A stretch of DNA of 64,000 nucleotides. Source: Calonectria ilicicola. Lineage: Eukaryota > Ascomycota > Sordariomycetes > Hypocreales > Nectriaceae. The translations under genes and the position numbers were made by a program. Location of the stretch: contig CP085825.1 of assembly GCA_020809705.1 (NCBI GenBank), positions 868,001-932,000 on the forward strand, in the 5' to 3' direction. The stretch's first letter is position 1. Each line of letters begins with the position of its first letter. Below the pieces are notes generated by a model. The model was given only the letters and a program-made list of their open reading frames with translations, did not search any database and had not been told where the DNA came from. This document shows positions 12,851 through 24,114 of the stretch, piece by piece.

Positions 12851-13854
12851 TGGAGAAACGGGTATAAAAATGCGCGACTTAATTGCACTGAATGATACCA
12901 AGATTCAAACAAAATGAGGGGATTGTAGATGTTAAAGAGGTAGAGGGCCCGACGGGGTCTTAATGGGAAGACACGCGTGACGCCGAGAACGACGAGGGTG
13001 TAAATACCAGGGTTCGGCCCCACTAGCAAAGAACGCATCGCCCATGCTTGCCGAGAATGTAGTCGAGTCGAGCCAACCCCCGCCCCCTCCCCCCCTTGGT
13101 CAGAGAGCTGCACCGGCGTCATTCTTTACATAGCTGCCACCAGCGCAATCAAATAGGGTTGGCGCCATTTTTTCGGTTGTATGATATTTAAGATTGTAAG
13201 AGAAACCAGACAAGAGCCTGCAAACTCAGTAAAACACGAATTTATTTATAAACAAAGGGTCATATGGTTTATAATTCTCTATACTGTTCAGAAATGTGAA
13301 TGGAATCCAGCAGTTCTCAGGTCACAGGGGGGGTGACGGATGGAGACGTGGCTTGGGAGGACAATATATTTGACGTAGGCGGCAGGGTCCGAGGAACGGA
13401 GCACGACACTGGATTGCCATGTTCGACTGCGCGTTGATTGCCCATCCAGAATGCCTTGACGCGTATTCGTACTTCCGGCGTGCCATACCGGGGCTGGGCG
13501 CCACGGGACCCTCGGACGTGGTACTGGGTCGCGGGGGTGCGTGATAGTCCCGATCAGCGATTCGTCAACTTTTCTCCTAATTGGACATAGGGTGAGACCT
13601 GTATTGACAGCATTAGGCATCAACTCGCGTGCTTCCGCCCGCGTTTTTAATCACGTCCTTTGCTTTTTCTGGTGGCAATGTTCCAGGCCGCAGGATTGGC
13701 CATCTCACTGGAAAACCGGGTTGCATGCGTCAATGGAGGTGGTTGGTGTTGGAATTATTGATGCCGAAGCACGGTTGTTTGGTGATTTGCGCGTTACTGA
13801 CCCGCCATGGTGAGTTGGCCGCAAGTACACTGTTTCTTTCTTTTTTCCTCCCCT
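12851..13854. other. Intergenic
   Basis: This lies upstream of the LRR gene (-) and downstream of the phosducin-like gene (-). A C-run sits near 13081-13097. No coding region recognised. Confidence 0.45.
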
Positions 13855-14695
13855 CTAGTCCCAATCATCATCTTCGCTGTCAACGTTGCGGGACCTCCCA
13901 GCGGTCCCGGTCTTGATGCTACTGCCTGCTAGACGGGCCTCCTCGGCATCCTCTGCCGCGCGCCTCCTCTTGACCACTCTCATGTCCGAATCAGGGACTG
14001 CACCAACCTCCACGAGCATGTCATCGATTCTTTGCATGTTGGTTCGCACACCACCAATGGTCGCAAGCGTCACGACCTGCTTGACAATGTCGCCGTTCTT
14101 GTAGACCAAGATGGTGGGGCAGTTTCGATCAGGGTAGTTTTCAATTGCCTGGTTTGCCCTTATTTCGCAGAATTTCACTTCGCCATATTCCTTGGCTGCT
14201 TGCCTCCAGAGCTCCGTCAACACCTTTGACTCGACATTTGTTCCCATTGAGGATGTGAGATTCACAAACACAGGGCCGTTTGCGGAGGCGTCGGTAATCT
14301 CTCGCTGGTATTCGGGCTTGGCAACAGGGTATACACTGCCATGGAGCGCCTTCTTTTGGAGGCTGCTTATTTCGGCCATTCGCTTCTGTCGATACTGTTC
14401 CAGAAAGGCCTCGTCCTCGTCGTCTTCGAGCTCGTCCAACTCATCCAAGTCCTTTCCTTCCAGACGATTTTCGTGCGCTAATCTTCGGCCCTCAAGAATA
14501 GCCTCTTCGATCATGGGGGTCGGGCTTGGCGGTTTCTCAGGAATGACGCCATGCTTTCGTAGAATATCATTCCTATGGCGGGGTTAGAGCTCGCGCCTCT
14601 GGCGATGGAGGGGTAATTGTGACAACGAACCACTCTGTGTCAGCGTTGGGGTCGTCAATGGGGACAGCGATACGCTGATCTGAAGGGGCTGCCAT
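13855..14695 (-). CDS. Phosducin-like protein (Plp2/PDCL3 family, thioredoxin fold)
   Basis: Two exons, 14695-14631 and 14572-13855, give 260 aa. The 58-nt intron splits the Trp codon of DPNADTEWNDILRKHGVIP, the conserved N-terminal motif of the family. An acidic helical segment (LDELDELEDDEDEAFLEQYRQ) is followed by a thioredoxin-like domain (VFVNLTSSMGTNVES, VKFCEIRANQAIENYPDRNCPTILVY). The domain lacks a CxxC redox motif, as expected for phosducin-like proteins. The C-terminus is charged and ends EDDDWD. Known members are CCT chaperonin co-factors that help fold tubulin and actin, so a similar cytosolic role is inferred. It is head-to-head with RPS27, 845 bp apart. Confidence 0.85.
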
Positions 14696-15540
14696 GGTGA
14701 CTGCGATTGCGCTCTATAAAGAGAGAAAGACTTTACACCGAGAGGTTTCGTAAATGTCGAGAAAGTTGCGGCCTGCCGTAGTGATAAAGCCCAAAAGTCA
14801 CTGCCTGCTGGAATTACGTTAGTGCTGTACTCCGTACTTCTAGCGGTTTGAGGTGGGTATGAATGGAGTAACGTCAGCATAAAATGCACAAATGGATTAT
14901 CCTGCATAAAGTCTGTCTTTCGAATGAGACCACTAGGATTAGGCCTGCCAACTCCAGTCGAAGCGGAGCCTTCCTCGGCGCCGTTGCACCGACTTATTTT
15001 TTTTTTTCCCCCTGGGCCCATCAAGGACCTCAGGTATCTTTATCAAGTCGACAAGAATAAAAGAAAATTTGCACTGATGCACAATTAATTATTTAATACG
15101 GATCAAAAGACTCCCGTAAATAAAAACTCATCGTAATAATATGAGTTCACTATGATTAAATTTTGAATCAATTATATCCCTTTTCGTGGAATTTGCTTGC
15201 CATTTCCCTTTGAATAACACCATTCACAAGGTACAAAGGACGTTCGCTTAGTAAGGAACTAGAATCCCATCTCTTACTGTAATTGGACTAGGGGATGCTC
15301 CTCGCAAGGCCACTCCGACCTATTTTTTCGAGATTTTTTCCATCACGTGCTCGTGGGCGAAACCCTATCGCACTAACCTAGTTTGACAAGCAAAGTCCAT
15401 CCTCATGTCTCCTCCCATTTTGCTCGCTTACCTCCTCCCACCCAATCTTGCGAGCCAAATCTGCTGCCACCGGATTTCGTCAAGCACCCCTCCTCTCGCA
15501 AGACTCGACAACAAAATCCTTCCCGGGAAAATCAGACAAG
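14696..15540. other. Divergent promoter region PLP/RPS27
   Basis: This is the shared upstream region of the phosducin-like gene (-) and RPS27 (+). It contains a T-run at 14998-15007, an AT-rich centre (15090-15200) and a CACGTG E-box at 15344-15349. No gene seen. Confidence 0.5.
15344..15349. promoter_or_regulatory. CACGTG E-box upstream of RPS27
   Basis: This is a palindromic CACGTG about 190 bp upstream of the RPS27 start. In yeasts and fungi such sites bind bHLH factors (Cbf1-like) and recur in translation-gene promoters. The match is visible; function here is inference. Confidence 0.35.
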
Positions 15541-16104
15541 ATGGTAAGCGACATAATTTCCATGATTCCTCCGATGGACGGGCGATGGCCGATGGACGAT
15601 GGGAACGACGGAGACAGACAGTGTGGGAAAAGCTGGGCAAAAAAATTGCCATCAGGCTGGGCGGTGACGAAAACACCAAACCGACGGGAAATGGCTCGAC
15701 AGTGGATGCGATGGATACTGGGGGAGAACACTTGGGACACTGATGATGCCGATTGAGAAATTTTGCTAATTTTTCTCTCCCTCTAGGTTCTCGCCGTTGA
15801 TCTCCTCAACCCCTCCGCGGCCGCCGAGGCCAAGAAGCACAAGCTCAAGGTACGATAAATACAGCTACCGATATGCATCGCCTCCGACGACGCTGGTCTA
15901 ACGATTGTTGCTTTTGAACAGACCCTCGTCCCCGCTCCCCGATCCTTCTTCATGGACGTCAAGTGCCCCGGATGCTTCACCATCACCACCGTGTTCTCGC
16001 ACGCCCAGACCGTTGTCATCTGCCAGGGCTGCACCACCGTGCTTTGCCAGCCCACTGGTGGTAAGGCCCGCCTTACTGAGGGCTGCTCTTTCCGAAGGAA
16101 GTAA
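15541..16104 (+). CDS. RPS27: 40S ribosomal protein S27 (eS27)
   Basis: Three exons, 15541-15543, 15787-15849 and 15922-16104, give 82 aa. The first coding exon is the ATG alone. Intron 1 is 243 nt (GTAAGC to CTCTAG) and intron 2 is 72 nt. The protein has the family length and sequence: [19 protein letters not shown] at the start, a C4 zinc finger (KCPGC to [10 protein letters not shown], spacing CxxC-x14-CxxC), and the C-terminus GCSFRRK. It is a structural component of the small ribosomal subunit. The long first intron just after the ATG is a common arrangement in fungal ribosomal-protein genes and may carry regulatory signals. Confidence 0.96.
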
Positions 16105-18155
16105 ACTGCTTCGCAGCAGTTTATTTCCTTTGGTTGTCATGACTCTTACGGTTCATCTCATGGTGGTCATCTCGGATCTGCAAAACAACAACCTCGACAT
16201 GGGCGTATAGACAACCAAGCTTGCGAACATAATCAAAAAACTCTTTGCAGATAGAAGATGGGGCACCCAGAATAGGGGCGTTTGGGGTCTCCGGATATCT
16301 TGCATGGCACATCATTCTTCTTTTGTTTTTCCGTTGCGCGCCTTGTACCAAAGAGTCGAATCGAGGCTGGAAGGAAAAAAAGCACTGCATGGGTGGAAAG
16401 CTGGAGAAAAGCCTTCACGAGCGTTTGGGTGGTCTGGATTGACCCTCTTGGACGCGAGGACGTGGAACCGCTGGTTGATGATCGCTTCATACCCGGGTGC
16501 AGTGGGTAGCGGAGGATGGTCACTGTGCTTATGCGAAATTCACGATGGTTTCCACACACATCTGCTATCTCCATGACTTGCTCTCTATTCCTCGTGCCGT
16601 GTGTGATGTATGTATGGTTATGTCGTAGTCCTGTCGCGGCCCGAACCCGACGACTGCTGTCCCTCAGGACTGGCAAGAGACTACGACAGCCTGCAGGTCT
16701 TAGTCGACCTTGTCCCATACTCTGGTCTATGTGGTGGCCGTGTTGGGATGAGTCAAGTATGAGTTGGCTGCCTAGTCAAGCACAGACTACGTGACTCGCT
16801 GTCCCGAATGTCATGCATTGAGGTTGGGCTGATCCGCTAGTAAATCCGGGGTATATGAGAGAGTCTGGCTGGGTCTGGGGCTGGATGGGAGAGGACTAGT
16901 GCTCTGGTTGGTTCATGGGATGAGCCGGAGTTCCATTACTTGTGCTGATATCCACCTTTTGAATGCTTACGCCCAGGGTTGAATTACTCCATGGAACTCT
17001 AGAAACCCTGTAGTGCAATCTATGTATGTTCTATGAGGCACAGCTCGTGTGTTGGTGATGCACAGAGTGCATCCTGTCCGGCTCGTGTGATGTGCAGCGC
17101 GCTCGTGTGACCGCCTTGCGGAGCAGATGCAGCGTGAAAATCCGATATTCGCCACTTTGAAAACTCGGAATAGATTTTCCGTGCGGTGGCCGTGCTCGGG
17201 GCTCTTGATTGGACATCAATCCTGATTTTGCTGCGCGGTGCATCGACCAACAGCAGCAGCCTCTCAGTAAGTCGAGATTAGATTATCAGATGCTACAACG
17301 GCTGGCTGGGCTGGTGACGCATAGCTTCTGCCACAAGCAGCTTGTGGTTGGCCTGCTGGGGGAGGGGGGGAACGCCGGGTGAGTCAGCAGGAAACCCAAG
17401 TGAAGTGGTGCTGTGTGGCCAACCAGATGTGGACTAGGTGGGTTGCCAGGCCACTGCCAGTCAGAAATGGTGTAAAAAAAATTGAGAAAAAGAGTAGAAG
17501 GAAAACCACTTAACGCGAAATGGGCACGAACCCGCCGCGTCGGGTCACGTCTGCGGGCCCCCACATTTCTGCTTGATTTGCAGCACTCTGGCTGACAGGG
17601 TCCTGCAGGCCTTCCTTGTTTTAGGTTGAGGATTAGTAGAGGCCCGCGGCGATTGGCTGCTTGCGACTGGGCCTCACTTGGCAACGGCGGGACCCCAACT
17701 CCCCCATGTGCCATGTGCTCCGGGGCGACTCATCTCCTTTCTCCTCCTCTCGTTTCCGCATCAACAGTTGCAAATCCAAAAGCCCCTCTTCGCTTGTCCT
17801 TGTGTTTGTTTTGCTTTGGCCCCCTCAGTCCGCCGCCAACGTCATTGTCGGCCGTGCTTTCAGACACTCTCCACTCCTGACGACTGCACACTTGTCCCTC
17901 CAGCCTTGTTTTCTCCTGCAATTACCTGTTAATTAGCTCTGTTCGTTTGATTCCAGCGCTTTTCCATCACTGAATTGGACAGCTTGCGACGTCATCTCAT
18001 CGCTGCAATTGAGACAGCTCATCCAAGCACGCTACACATTTGCGCATTGCACAGCACACTACAGTCTGGGTTGAACTACACTTGCTTGCTTCTTCGGCAA
18101 CACACACATACATACCAATCTCGCTTCCTTCTTCCCCATACCAAGCCTCGCCATC
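16105..18155. other. Two-kb intergenic
   Basis: This runs from the RPS27 3' end to the start of the PIP-box gene. Several overlapping 60-160 aa frames on both strands (16.2-16.8 kb, 17.3-17.9 kb) show no family signature and shadow one another. The last 400 nt are pyrimidine-rich on the + strand, as in fungal promoters and leaders. No gene recognised. Confidence 0.45.
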
Positions 18156-18836
18156 ATGTCCACTCCCCGAACCAAGCGTCAATTCGCTGGCGCCGCCGCT
18201 GATCCCGCTCAGCGCCAGATCACCTCATTCTTCAACAAGTCCAGCGGGGGCGCCCACGCTGCCGATGCCACTCCCGCTCGCCAGCCCGAGCTCCCGTCGT
18301 CCGTTCAGGCCAATCTCCTGAGCGTTGGCATGCGAGTCCGCAAGTCGGTCCCTGAGGGCTACAAGACGGCCGGTCCCAGCGCCTTCAAGCTCTGGACTGA
18401 CACCGCCGCCACGTCGACCACCTCGGTTGTGCGCAACCCCACCAAGGCCTCGTCCAGGGAGCTGCTGCCCTTCTGCGGCATCAACAAGGTCGGCGGCCTG
18501 GCCTCCCAGCCCGAGTTTGACCACGACAGTGACGAGGTCCCTGAACTGGACTCTGTTCCCGAGCTCACCATGTCCCAGGAGAGCACAGACAGTGCTGACT
18601 CCTCTTTTGTCGACCCCTCCCTCGAGAGCTCGCGCAAGCGCATCTTTGATGAAGAGGAAGAGCTGGATGAGCGCATCCTGGCTCTTGATAACTCCAGAGT
18701 CATGGCTGTCCCCCGCTCTCGAGCCAAGAAGGTGCCAGTCAGGAGCACTGGCCAGGGGAACAAGTCCGGCTCCGACTTTGAGGACGCCGAGTTTCTCGTG
18801 TTTGATGATGAGGAGGAAATGGAGGTTGGCAACTAA
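18156..18836 (+). CDS. PIP-box protein, putative ribonucleotide reductase inhibitor (Spd1/Dif1-like)
   Basis: A single exon of 226 aa starts MSTPRTKRQFAG. It has a PCNA-interacting motif at residues 19-26, QRQITSFF (Q-x-x-I-x-x-F-F). A conserved block, GMRVRKSVPEGYKT (58-71), resembles the core of the RNR-inhibitor family that includes S. pombe Spd1 and yeast Dif1/Hug1. A second block, RELLPFCGINKVGG (101-114), follows. The rest is Ser/Asp/Glu-rich and disordered, ending in an acidic tail. Known relatives restrain ribonucleotide reductase by binding or relocalising its small subunit, and Spd1 is destroyed on PCNA via CRL4-Cdt2. Family assignment comes from motif memory, so the function is inferred. 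The PIP box is directly visible. Confidence 0.7.
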   Translation: MSTPRTKRQFAGAAADPAQRQITSFFNKSSGGAHAADATPARQPELPSSVQANLLSVGMRVRKSVPEGYKTAGPSAFKLWTDTAATSTTSVVRNPTKASSRELLPFCGINKVGGLASQPEFDHDSDEVPELDSVPELTMSQESTDSADSSFVDPSLESSRKRIFDEEEELDERILALDNSRVMAVPRSRAKKVPVRSTGQGNKSGSDFEDAEFLVFDDEEEMEVGN

Positions 18837-19153
18837 ATAGGGAGCCCCTGGCGATCCCTCTCGAGGCCATTGACCTCTGTTCTTGTTCATTGTTTAAGCT
18901 ACGGATTTTGTTGGATGTGTCTATGTTGGGGTGGCACACTGGTTGTCGGCGCACGGCGTTTTATACATATGGGCTCCAAAGCTGGTTGTAGGATTATGAG
19001 AGGATGCAGTATGATCTCATCTGATGGATTAAGACTCGTCGGCTGGATGACGAGATAAATGAAACTATTTTTACTTTTATGGAATTGACATGTGCAGAAC
19101 CAAGCGCTTGGTATCAAGCCTGTGATTATAACAAAATTGACTTACACGCATAC
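18837..19153. other. Convergent intergenic
   Basis: This is the short shared 3' flank of the PIP-box gene (+) and the Gemin2-like gene (-). Nothing else seen. Confidence 0.5.
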
Positions 19154-20708
19154 TTACATGCCCACAAACGGCTCGCGAAACTCGAGCAAGTCCCGTTGTC
19201 CATAAAACTCACCAGCAACCGTTAGGATCATATTTAATGTCGCTCGGAGGTTGGCGCGGGACCGTTCTTTAGCAGCTGCTTGCTCTTCCTCCTCTCGTAT
19301 CTCGCTTTCGGTCGGAGCGTTATCCAACTGTGCCAGGAGACGGGCTTTGACATCCTGAAGACTTTCTTCTGGTTGTGCGGCGGCTTTGCCGTCATCAGAG
19401 TCGGAATCCGATTCTAGATCCATTGCCACGTCTTCTTCTTCTCCGTCATCTTCTTCTTCCGCCTCCCCCTCTTCTACCTCACCTTCTTCAGCGTTGCTGT
19501 TGCTCGCTGGTTCTTCCTTCTCAGGTGGTTGTGGTGATTCTTCCTCGCCGTCGCGGTCGTCGTTGCCATCTAGGCTTTCTGCGCCCTCGACAGGCAGGTC
19601 CTCTACCTCACCGAGCACTTCTGAGTCGGTGCTGCTGGCGTCTACGGCCTCGTGGGCACCCAATCCTCCATCAGCCAGCTCCTCTCTCAAAGCTGCCATT
19701 TCTGCAAGACTCCGACCTAGCAGCACAGCTCTGCGTCCTAGGTCACGCACCCATCCAATCTCGCTGTAGTTCAATTCACCCTTTTCGGGTAGCCGAGCTA
19801 GCAGTGCCCAGATCCAGCGGCTCGTTCGCTCAGGAAGGGTGTATCCGCGCCGGAGAAACTTGCCACCAAGGAGAATTCGTAAGATTTGCAGGATTGTGTC
19901 CTTGGACATAAGTGCGATTTGTAGAGGGTGTGGGTCGGTTGTGCGCAAGATACGAGACCATTGCGCGATCGCTGAGGACTTCTGAGGTCCAGTGGCGCAT
20001 GTAGGGTGCGAGGAAGAGAGTCGGGAAGCGGCATTCGCAGGGGGTTTCGAGTTAAGAACAGATCGGAGATGGAGATATTGATCCATGACGGCCTTAAAGT
20101 ATGCCTCATGCAAAGCTTTCTCCTCGTCAAATTCCTCGTCGTCCTGTCCCTCTTCCTCCCATTCCTCTTCTTCCCAAGATTTTGGCATCGCAGTATATGC
20201 GCCATCCTCGTAGTAGCCTCGCATGTCTCCTGTACCATCGTCGTACATGCTTCTGTCAACGGGCTCGTCTTCGTCGGGCTCGGAATCGTCTTCTCTCTCA
20301 AAATCAGCAGGGAGTTGCGGCCCATATCTGACCTTGGGAGCAACGAGCACATGGGGGATTCCGTTTGCTTCTTGTCTGGAGTACTCACCAAGTCAGCATA
20401 TGCACTCTGCTAGGGCGGTAAATCTTCAGCGAGGACGAAATACAACAGGGTGGTTTGGAAGAGGGACATTACCTCACAGATCTCAAGTACGTCATGGCAT
20501 CCGCATCATCTTCAAAGTCATCTTCCTCGCCGGCAGGGATCGTTGTCCCATTTTCGTTGCCCGAGAAGACATATTTTTGGCCCCAAGTAGGATCGATGTT
20601 GGAATTTTGATGCTGTCGCGATTTGGCGTTGTTCTTTTTTGAGCGTTTAGGCTTGGGCTCGGGGACTTCACCATCATCATCGTCGTCGAACTCTCGTTTT
20701 GAAGCCAT
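19154..20708 (-). CDS. Gemin2/Brr1-like SMN-complex protein (snRNP assembly)
   Basis: Two exons, 20708-20473 and 20375-19154, give 485 aa. The 97-nt intron joins ADAMTYLRSVR to QEANGIPHVLVAPKV, which matches the Gemin2 start region. The N-terminus is Asp- and Lys-rich (MASKREFDDDDDGE, PKPKRSKKNNAKS). The helical Gemin2 core follows (PLQIALMSKDTILQILRILLGG, SRWIWALLARLPEKGELNYSEIGWVRDLGRRAV). It is interrupted by an insertion of about 120 residues rich in Glu and Asp, and closes with LNMILTVAGEFYGQRDLLEFREPF. Known Gemin2 clamps the Sm pentamer during spliceosomal snRNP assembly. Its acidic insert is long compared with animal Gemin2. The TAA stop lies inside a perfect GTAAGTATG donor-like sequence, but the only nearby acceptor would make a 38-nt intron, so I keep the stop. 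Confidence 0.78.
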
Positions 20709-20932
20709 ATTTGCGCCACAAAACAAATTCGTGGAGCAGAAGTGATGTGACGTGAATTATGTTAACGCGATGGAGAAGTTGGAGCTTGGACCTGGACCCT
20801 CTGCTGCCTGCACACGCGCCTTATCGATAAGACATCCATCCCGCTTTCGCTGGAGCTCGTCAACTTTTTGGAGCTTCATCAAATGCTCGCACTTACAACA
20901 CCAAGTCCAAGCCCTCGCATGGTGGCCAATTC
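20709..20932. promoter_or_regulatory. Bidirectional promoter Gemin2-like/GatA
   Basis: Only 224 bp separate the two start codons of these head-to-head genes, so the segment must serve both as promoter and as 5' leaders. No specific motif is claimed. Confidence 0.5.
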
Positions 20933-22543
20933 ATGATGAGTGCGGCTCTGGTGCGCCGCTTGGCCTTGAATGGCTCTTATCGCTGCATAGCTGGCCGCAG
21001 TTCCCGCCAACTGGCGTTGTGTGCGCAATTGACGACCACACCATGCCGCTCGCTGAGCAACTTCAACCATTTTGTGGGCAGCGGTATGTCTCGCATGATG
21101 CAGTCGTTGACCTTGCTCGATGACTGACTCAATTGAATAGACCAACCTATCACCGATTTACCCTCTTCCTCGAGCATTCCTCTTCGTGATGACGCAATAC
21201 CCTTCACCCTCGCTGTCAAGGACAATATTGCTACAGCGGATTTCCCAACACAATGCGCCTCCCACATTCTCTCTGACCACCCCTCTCCGTTTGAGTCTAC
21301 TATCGTGCGGCAACTGCGCGCCCGCGGTGCGACAGTCGTTGGAAAAACCAACATGGACGAGTTTGGTATGGGATCTCATTCAATGAACTCTGTACATGGC
21401 GCAGTAAAGAATCCCCTAGCGGAGGGCGAGGAAGTTTCAGCTGGTGGAAGCTCGGGTGGCAGTGCCGTAGCCGTGAAGCTGGGAGATGCCGATATTTCTC
21501 TCGGAACAGACACCGGAGGCTCTATTCGATTGCCAGCTGCATATACGGGTACCGTGGGATATAAGCCTAGTTATGGCATGATCTCTCGTTATGGCGTGGT
21601 GCCCTATGCTAACTCTCTGGATACCGTTGGACTGATGGCTAATGAGGTCAAGCCCATCTATGACCTTGTATTCACAACTGGTCTCTACAAAGAGCACGAC
21701 CCCCATGACCCGACATCGCTACCGGCACCCTCTAGGCAGCGCTTCTCAAAAGCATCACCAACGGCACTTCCTAATCTCCGCAACGTCAACATTGGTATTC
21801 CCCAGGAATACAATATTGCGGAACTTGATCCCTCAATACGCGAGGCCTGGATCACCGCCGCTTCAAAACTGGAATCACTTGGTGCTCAGCTTGTTCCAAT
21901 TTCCCTGCCATCCACGAAAGAGGCGCTCTGCGCTTATTATGTTCTTGCTCCTGCGGAGGCTTCTTCTAACCTTGCTAAATATGACGGCGTTCGATACGGA
22001 GTCCGAGGTGAAGGGAGCGATGCTGTTGGTGAAACCCTTTACACAGAAGCCCGCGGCAATGGTTTTGGCGATGAGGTGAGGCGCAGAATTCTTCTGGGCA
22101 CATATAGTCTTAGCTCCGAGGCCATGGATAACTATTTTATCCAAGCGCAAAAAGTTCGCCGAATGGTACAAAAGGACTTTGATCGGGTATTCAGGCTCGA
22201 TAACCCGCTCTATGAGCCCGAACAGTTCGACCTCAGTGACATGGCTGAGGAAACGGGCATGGAAGACAAGCGAGGCCCCTTGCAAGTTGACTTTATCCTC
22301 TGCCCAACGGCGCCCACATTTCCTCCTCGATTGGATGAGATACAGCGCCAGAGCAGTGTGGATGTGTATATGAATGATGTCTTTACGGTCCCAGCAAGCC
22401 TGGCAGGGTTGCCAGCCGTGAGTGTACCTGCCAAGGTGGAGGGGAGCCGATTCCCTGCTGGAGTGCAGGTGATAGGACAGTACTGGGATGATCGCCGAGT
22501 GCTTCTTTTAGCGGAGAAGCTTAAAGAAGCTATGGCTGTGTAA
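20933..22543 (+). CDS. HER2: Mitochondrial glutamyl-tRNA(Gln) amidotransferase subunit A
   Basis: Two exons, 20933-21083 and 21141-22543, give 517 aa from the first of two adjacent ATGs. The 57-nt intron has GTATGT and GACTGAC branch signals. The N-terminus (MMSAALVRRLALNGSYRCIA...SSRQ) is Arg-rich without acidic residues, as in mitochondrial presequences. The amidase-signature core is intact: Lys77 in AVKDN, the Gly/Ser loop AGGSSGGSAVAV (cis-Ser near 154) and GTDTGGSIRLPAAYTG (nucleophile Ser near 178). The C-terminal region has FILCPTAPTFPP and the DVFTVPASLAGLPAVSVP block. GatA releases ammonia from glutamine to convert Glu-tRNA(Gln) to Gln-tRNA(Gln) in mitochondria, within a GatFAB-type complex. 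Some N-terminal helix residues seen in bacterial GatA are shortened here. Confidence 0.9.
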
Positions 22544-23030
22544 TGGCGGAAAATATGTAAAAATTTACGAGCGATGGATGCGTATGATATTTATAGAATC
22601 TCATTGATCATTGAACGATATTTGAATTAACTGTGCCACAACGTGTGTTGGCTATTTGGTGCCTGGCCCATGTTCTGCATCTATTTCTACTAGGCTTTGA
22701 ATCGTTAGAAGTTCTTCTCCCACTGGTCATGGACCTCGGTTCCTTGCGAGCTCTAAAGCTGTAGCGCAACTTGGATCGTGAAGTGGTGGGGATGTAATGT
22801 TCCAAAGTATGTCTTGTAGACTGCACGATCCGGCAGCGAGTCCCTACTTAATTAAATTGTAGGAAACGACTCGGTGATGCATTGAATATGGGTGAGAGAA
22901 TCTCCACCATGAGAGTTGTTCAGCAAGGTTGTGTCAACATATAGTCGAGATAAAATCAGACAACCATGCTGAGTAGGCACACCGGTCATATATTTTGTTC
23001 GGCTTCACTTTTAGAATAGAGGTCCATAGC
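22544..23030. other. Convergent intergenic
   Basis: This is the 3' flank of GatA (+) and PRP38 (-). No gene recognised. Confidence 0.5.
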
Positions 23031-23852
23031 TCAAGGAGATCGACTCCGGCTACGACTGTGGTTGTGACTTCGGCTTCGGCTTCGGCTTCGGCTTCGACTT
23101 CGACTTCTGCTCCGGCTGCGGCTTCCAGATCTCTCTGCGCGATCCACATCCATCTCATCTCTATCCGAAATCTCGCCAGACTCTGCTCGTGTGCCGTTTT
23201 CGTTCTCCGCTTCGTCATCCTCTTCTAGCAAGTCATCGATGTCGCCTAGAGGACTGACCCTGGGTTCCAAGACTTCCAGATCTTCCAGATTTTCTCGAGT
23301 TGGCATCTTCCACAAACTTGTCGCGCATATTCTTTCCTTTGTGAGCAAGTCGTCCACAAAGTCGTCCATGAACGTCAATGACGTGCCCGCCCTGCCCTTG
23401 CGCCTCAACTTTCGTCGATCTTCGAGAAACGGTTCCAATATCGTATACACATCTTTCGCCTGGCGCGTCATGCGCACGTAGAAGCAAGCCAGCGCTCGTA
23501 GATATTTGAACGCCTCGCCGCCGTACTGTAGATATTCGTTCAAAACCGCGTCGCTGGGTCCAAGCTCAAGCAGCTTAAAGGCAAGGCACAGAAAAGGACT
23601 GGGCTTCTGGGTTGCGCCGTGTGTGCCTCCGATGAAAGATACGTGCTCCACCACGCGATCGACAATATCGGCTTCGTTGAGCGCGAAGCATTGTTCCTTG
23701 TAAAAGTACGAATCGACGATGCGGTCCTTCACGGCCTTCTCCATAATCGTTGCTGGGTTGAGGCCATTCGGCGCGAGGGAGGCGTTGGAGCCGCGCTCAT
23801 CTAGAAAGCGACGTGCATCGGCGTAGACGGTATCGGACTTGAACTTGGACAT
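23031..23852 (-). CDS. PRP38: Pre-mRNA-splicing factor Prp38 with RS tail
   Basis: A single exon of 273 aa starts at MSKFKSDTVYADARRF (23852). The PRP38 domain covers about residues 20-190: AVKDRIVDSYFYKEQCFALN, HVSFIGGTHGATQKPSPFLC, YLQYGGEAFKYLRALACFYVR and the DIVYTxLEPFLxDRRKLR-like segment. A variable acidic region follows, and the protein ends in a repeated Ser-Arg tail. Known Prp38 is part of the tri-snRNP/B complex and is needed for spliceosome activation. The SR tail is typical of animal and filamentous-fungal orthologues but absent in budding yeast. The tail DNA is a hexameric microsatellite-like tract. Confidence 0.9.
   Translation of the reverse strand: MSKFKSDTVYADARRFLDERGSNASLAPNGLNPATIMEKAVKDRIVDSYFYKEQCFALNEADIVDRVVEHVSFIGGTHGATQKPSPFLCLAFKLLELGPSDAVLNEYLQYGGEAFKYLRALACFYVRMTRQAKDVYTILEPFLEDRRKLRRKGRAGTSLTFMDDFVDDLLTKERICATSLWKMPTRENLEDLEVLEPRVSPLGDIDDLLEEDDEAENENGTRAESGEISDRDEMDVDRAERSGSRSRSRSRSRSRSRSRSRSHNHSRSRSRSP
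23067..23107. repeat. Hexamer microsatellite encoding the SR tail of Prp38
   Basis: On the + strand the hexamer CTTCGG repeats about four times and passes into the variant CTTCGA. It encodes alternating Arg and Ser on the minus strand, a likely site of length variation between strains. Confidence 0.7.
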
Positions 23853-24114
23853 GGTGACGGTTGGCGTGCGCAAAGATGGCAGCGTATCAAGGTGACGTTG
23901 TTAATGGTGGGGCTATAGCTCGATCTTGGTGTTTAAAAAAAAAGCTGGGGCGTTATCGTTGCTGGGCCGACAGAGTCAACAACCCACTTTCAATTCCAGC
24001 TCATGCATGACGATGACGAACACTCATGATACACTGTTCAGCGTGGTGAATCCCACTGGAAACTTTTCATTGAACCTTCAAACACTATTTTTGAATATTG
24101 AGAATTAATTGATC
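23853..24114. promoter_or_regulatory. Bidirectional promoter PRP38/membrane protein
   Basis: The start codons of these head-to-head genes lie 262 bp apart. An A-run at 23934-23943 is the only notable tract. Confidence 0.45.
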
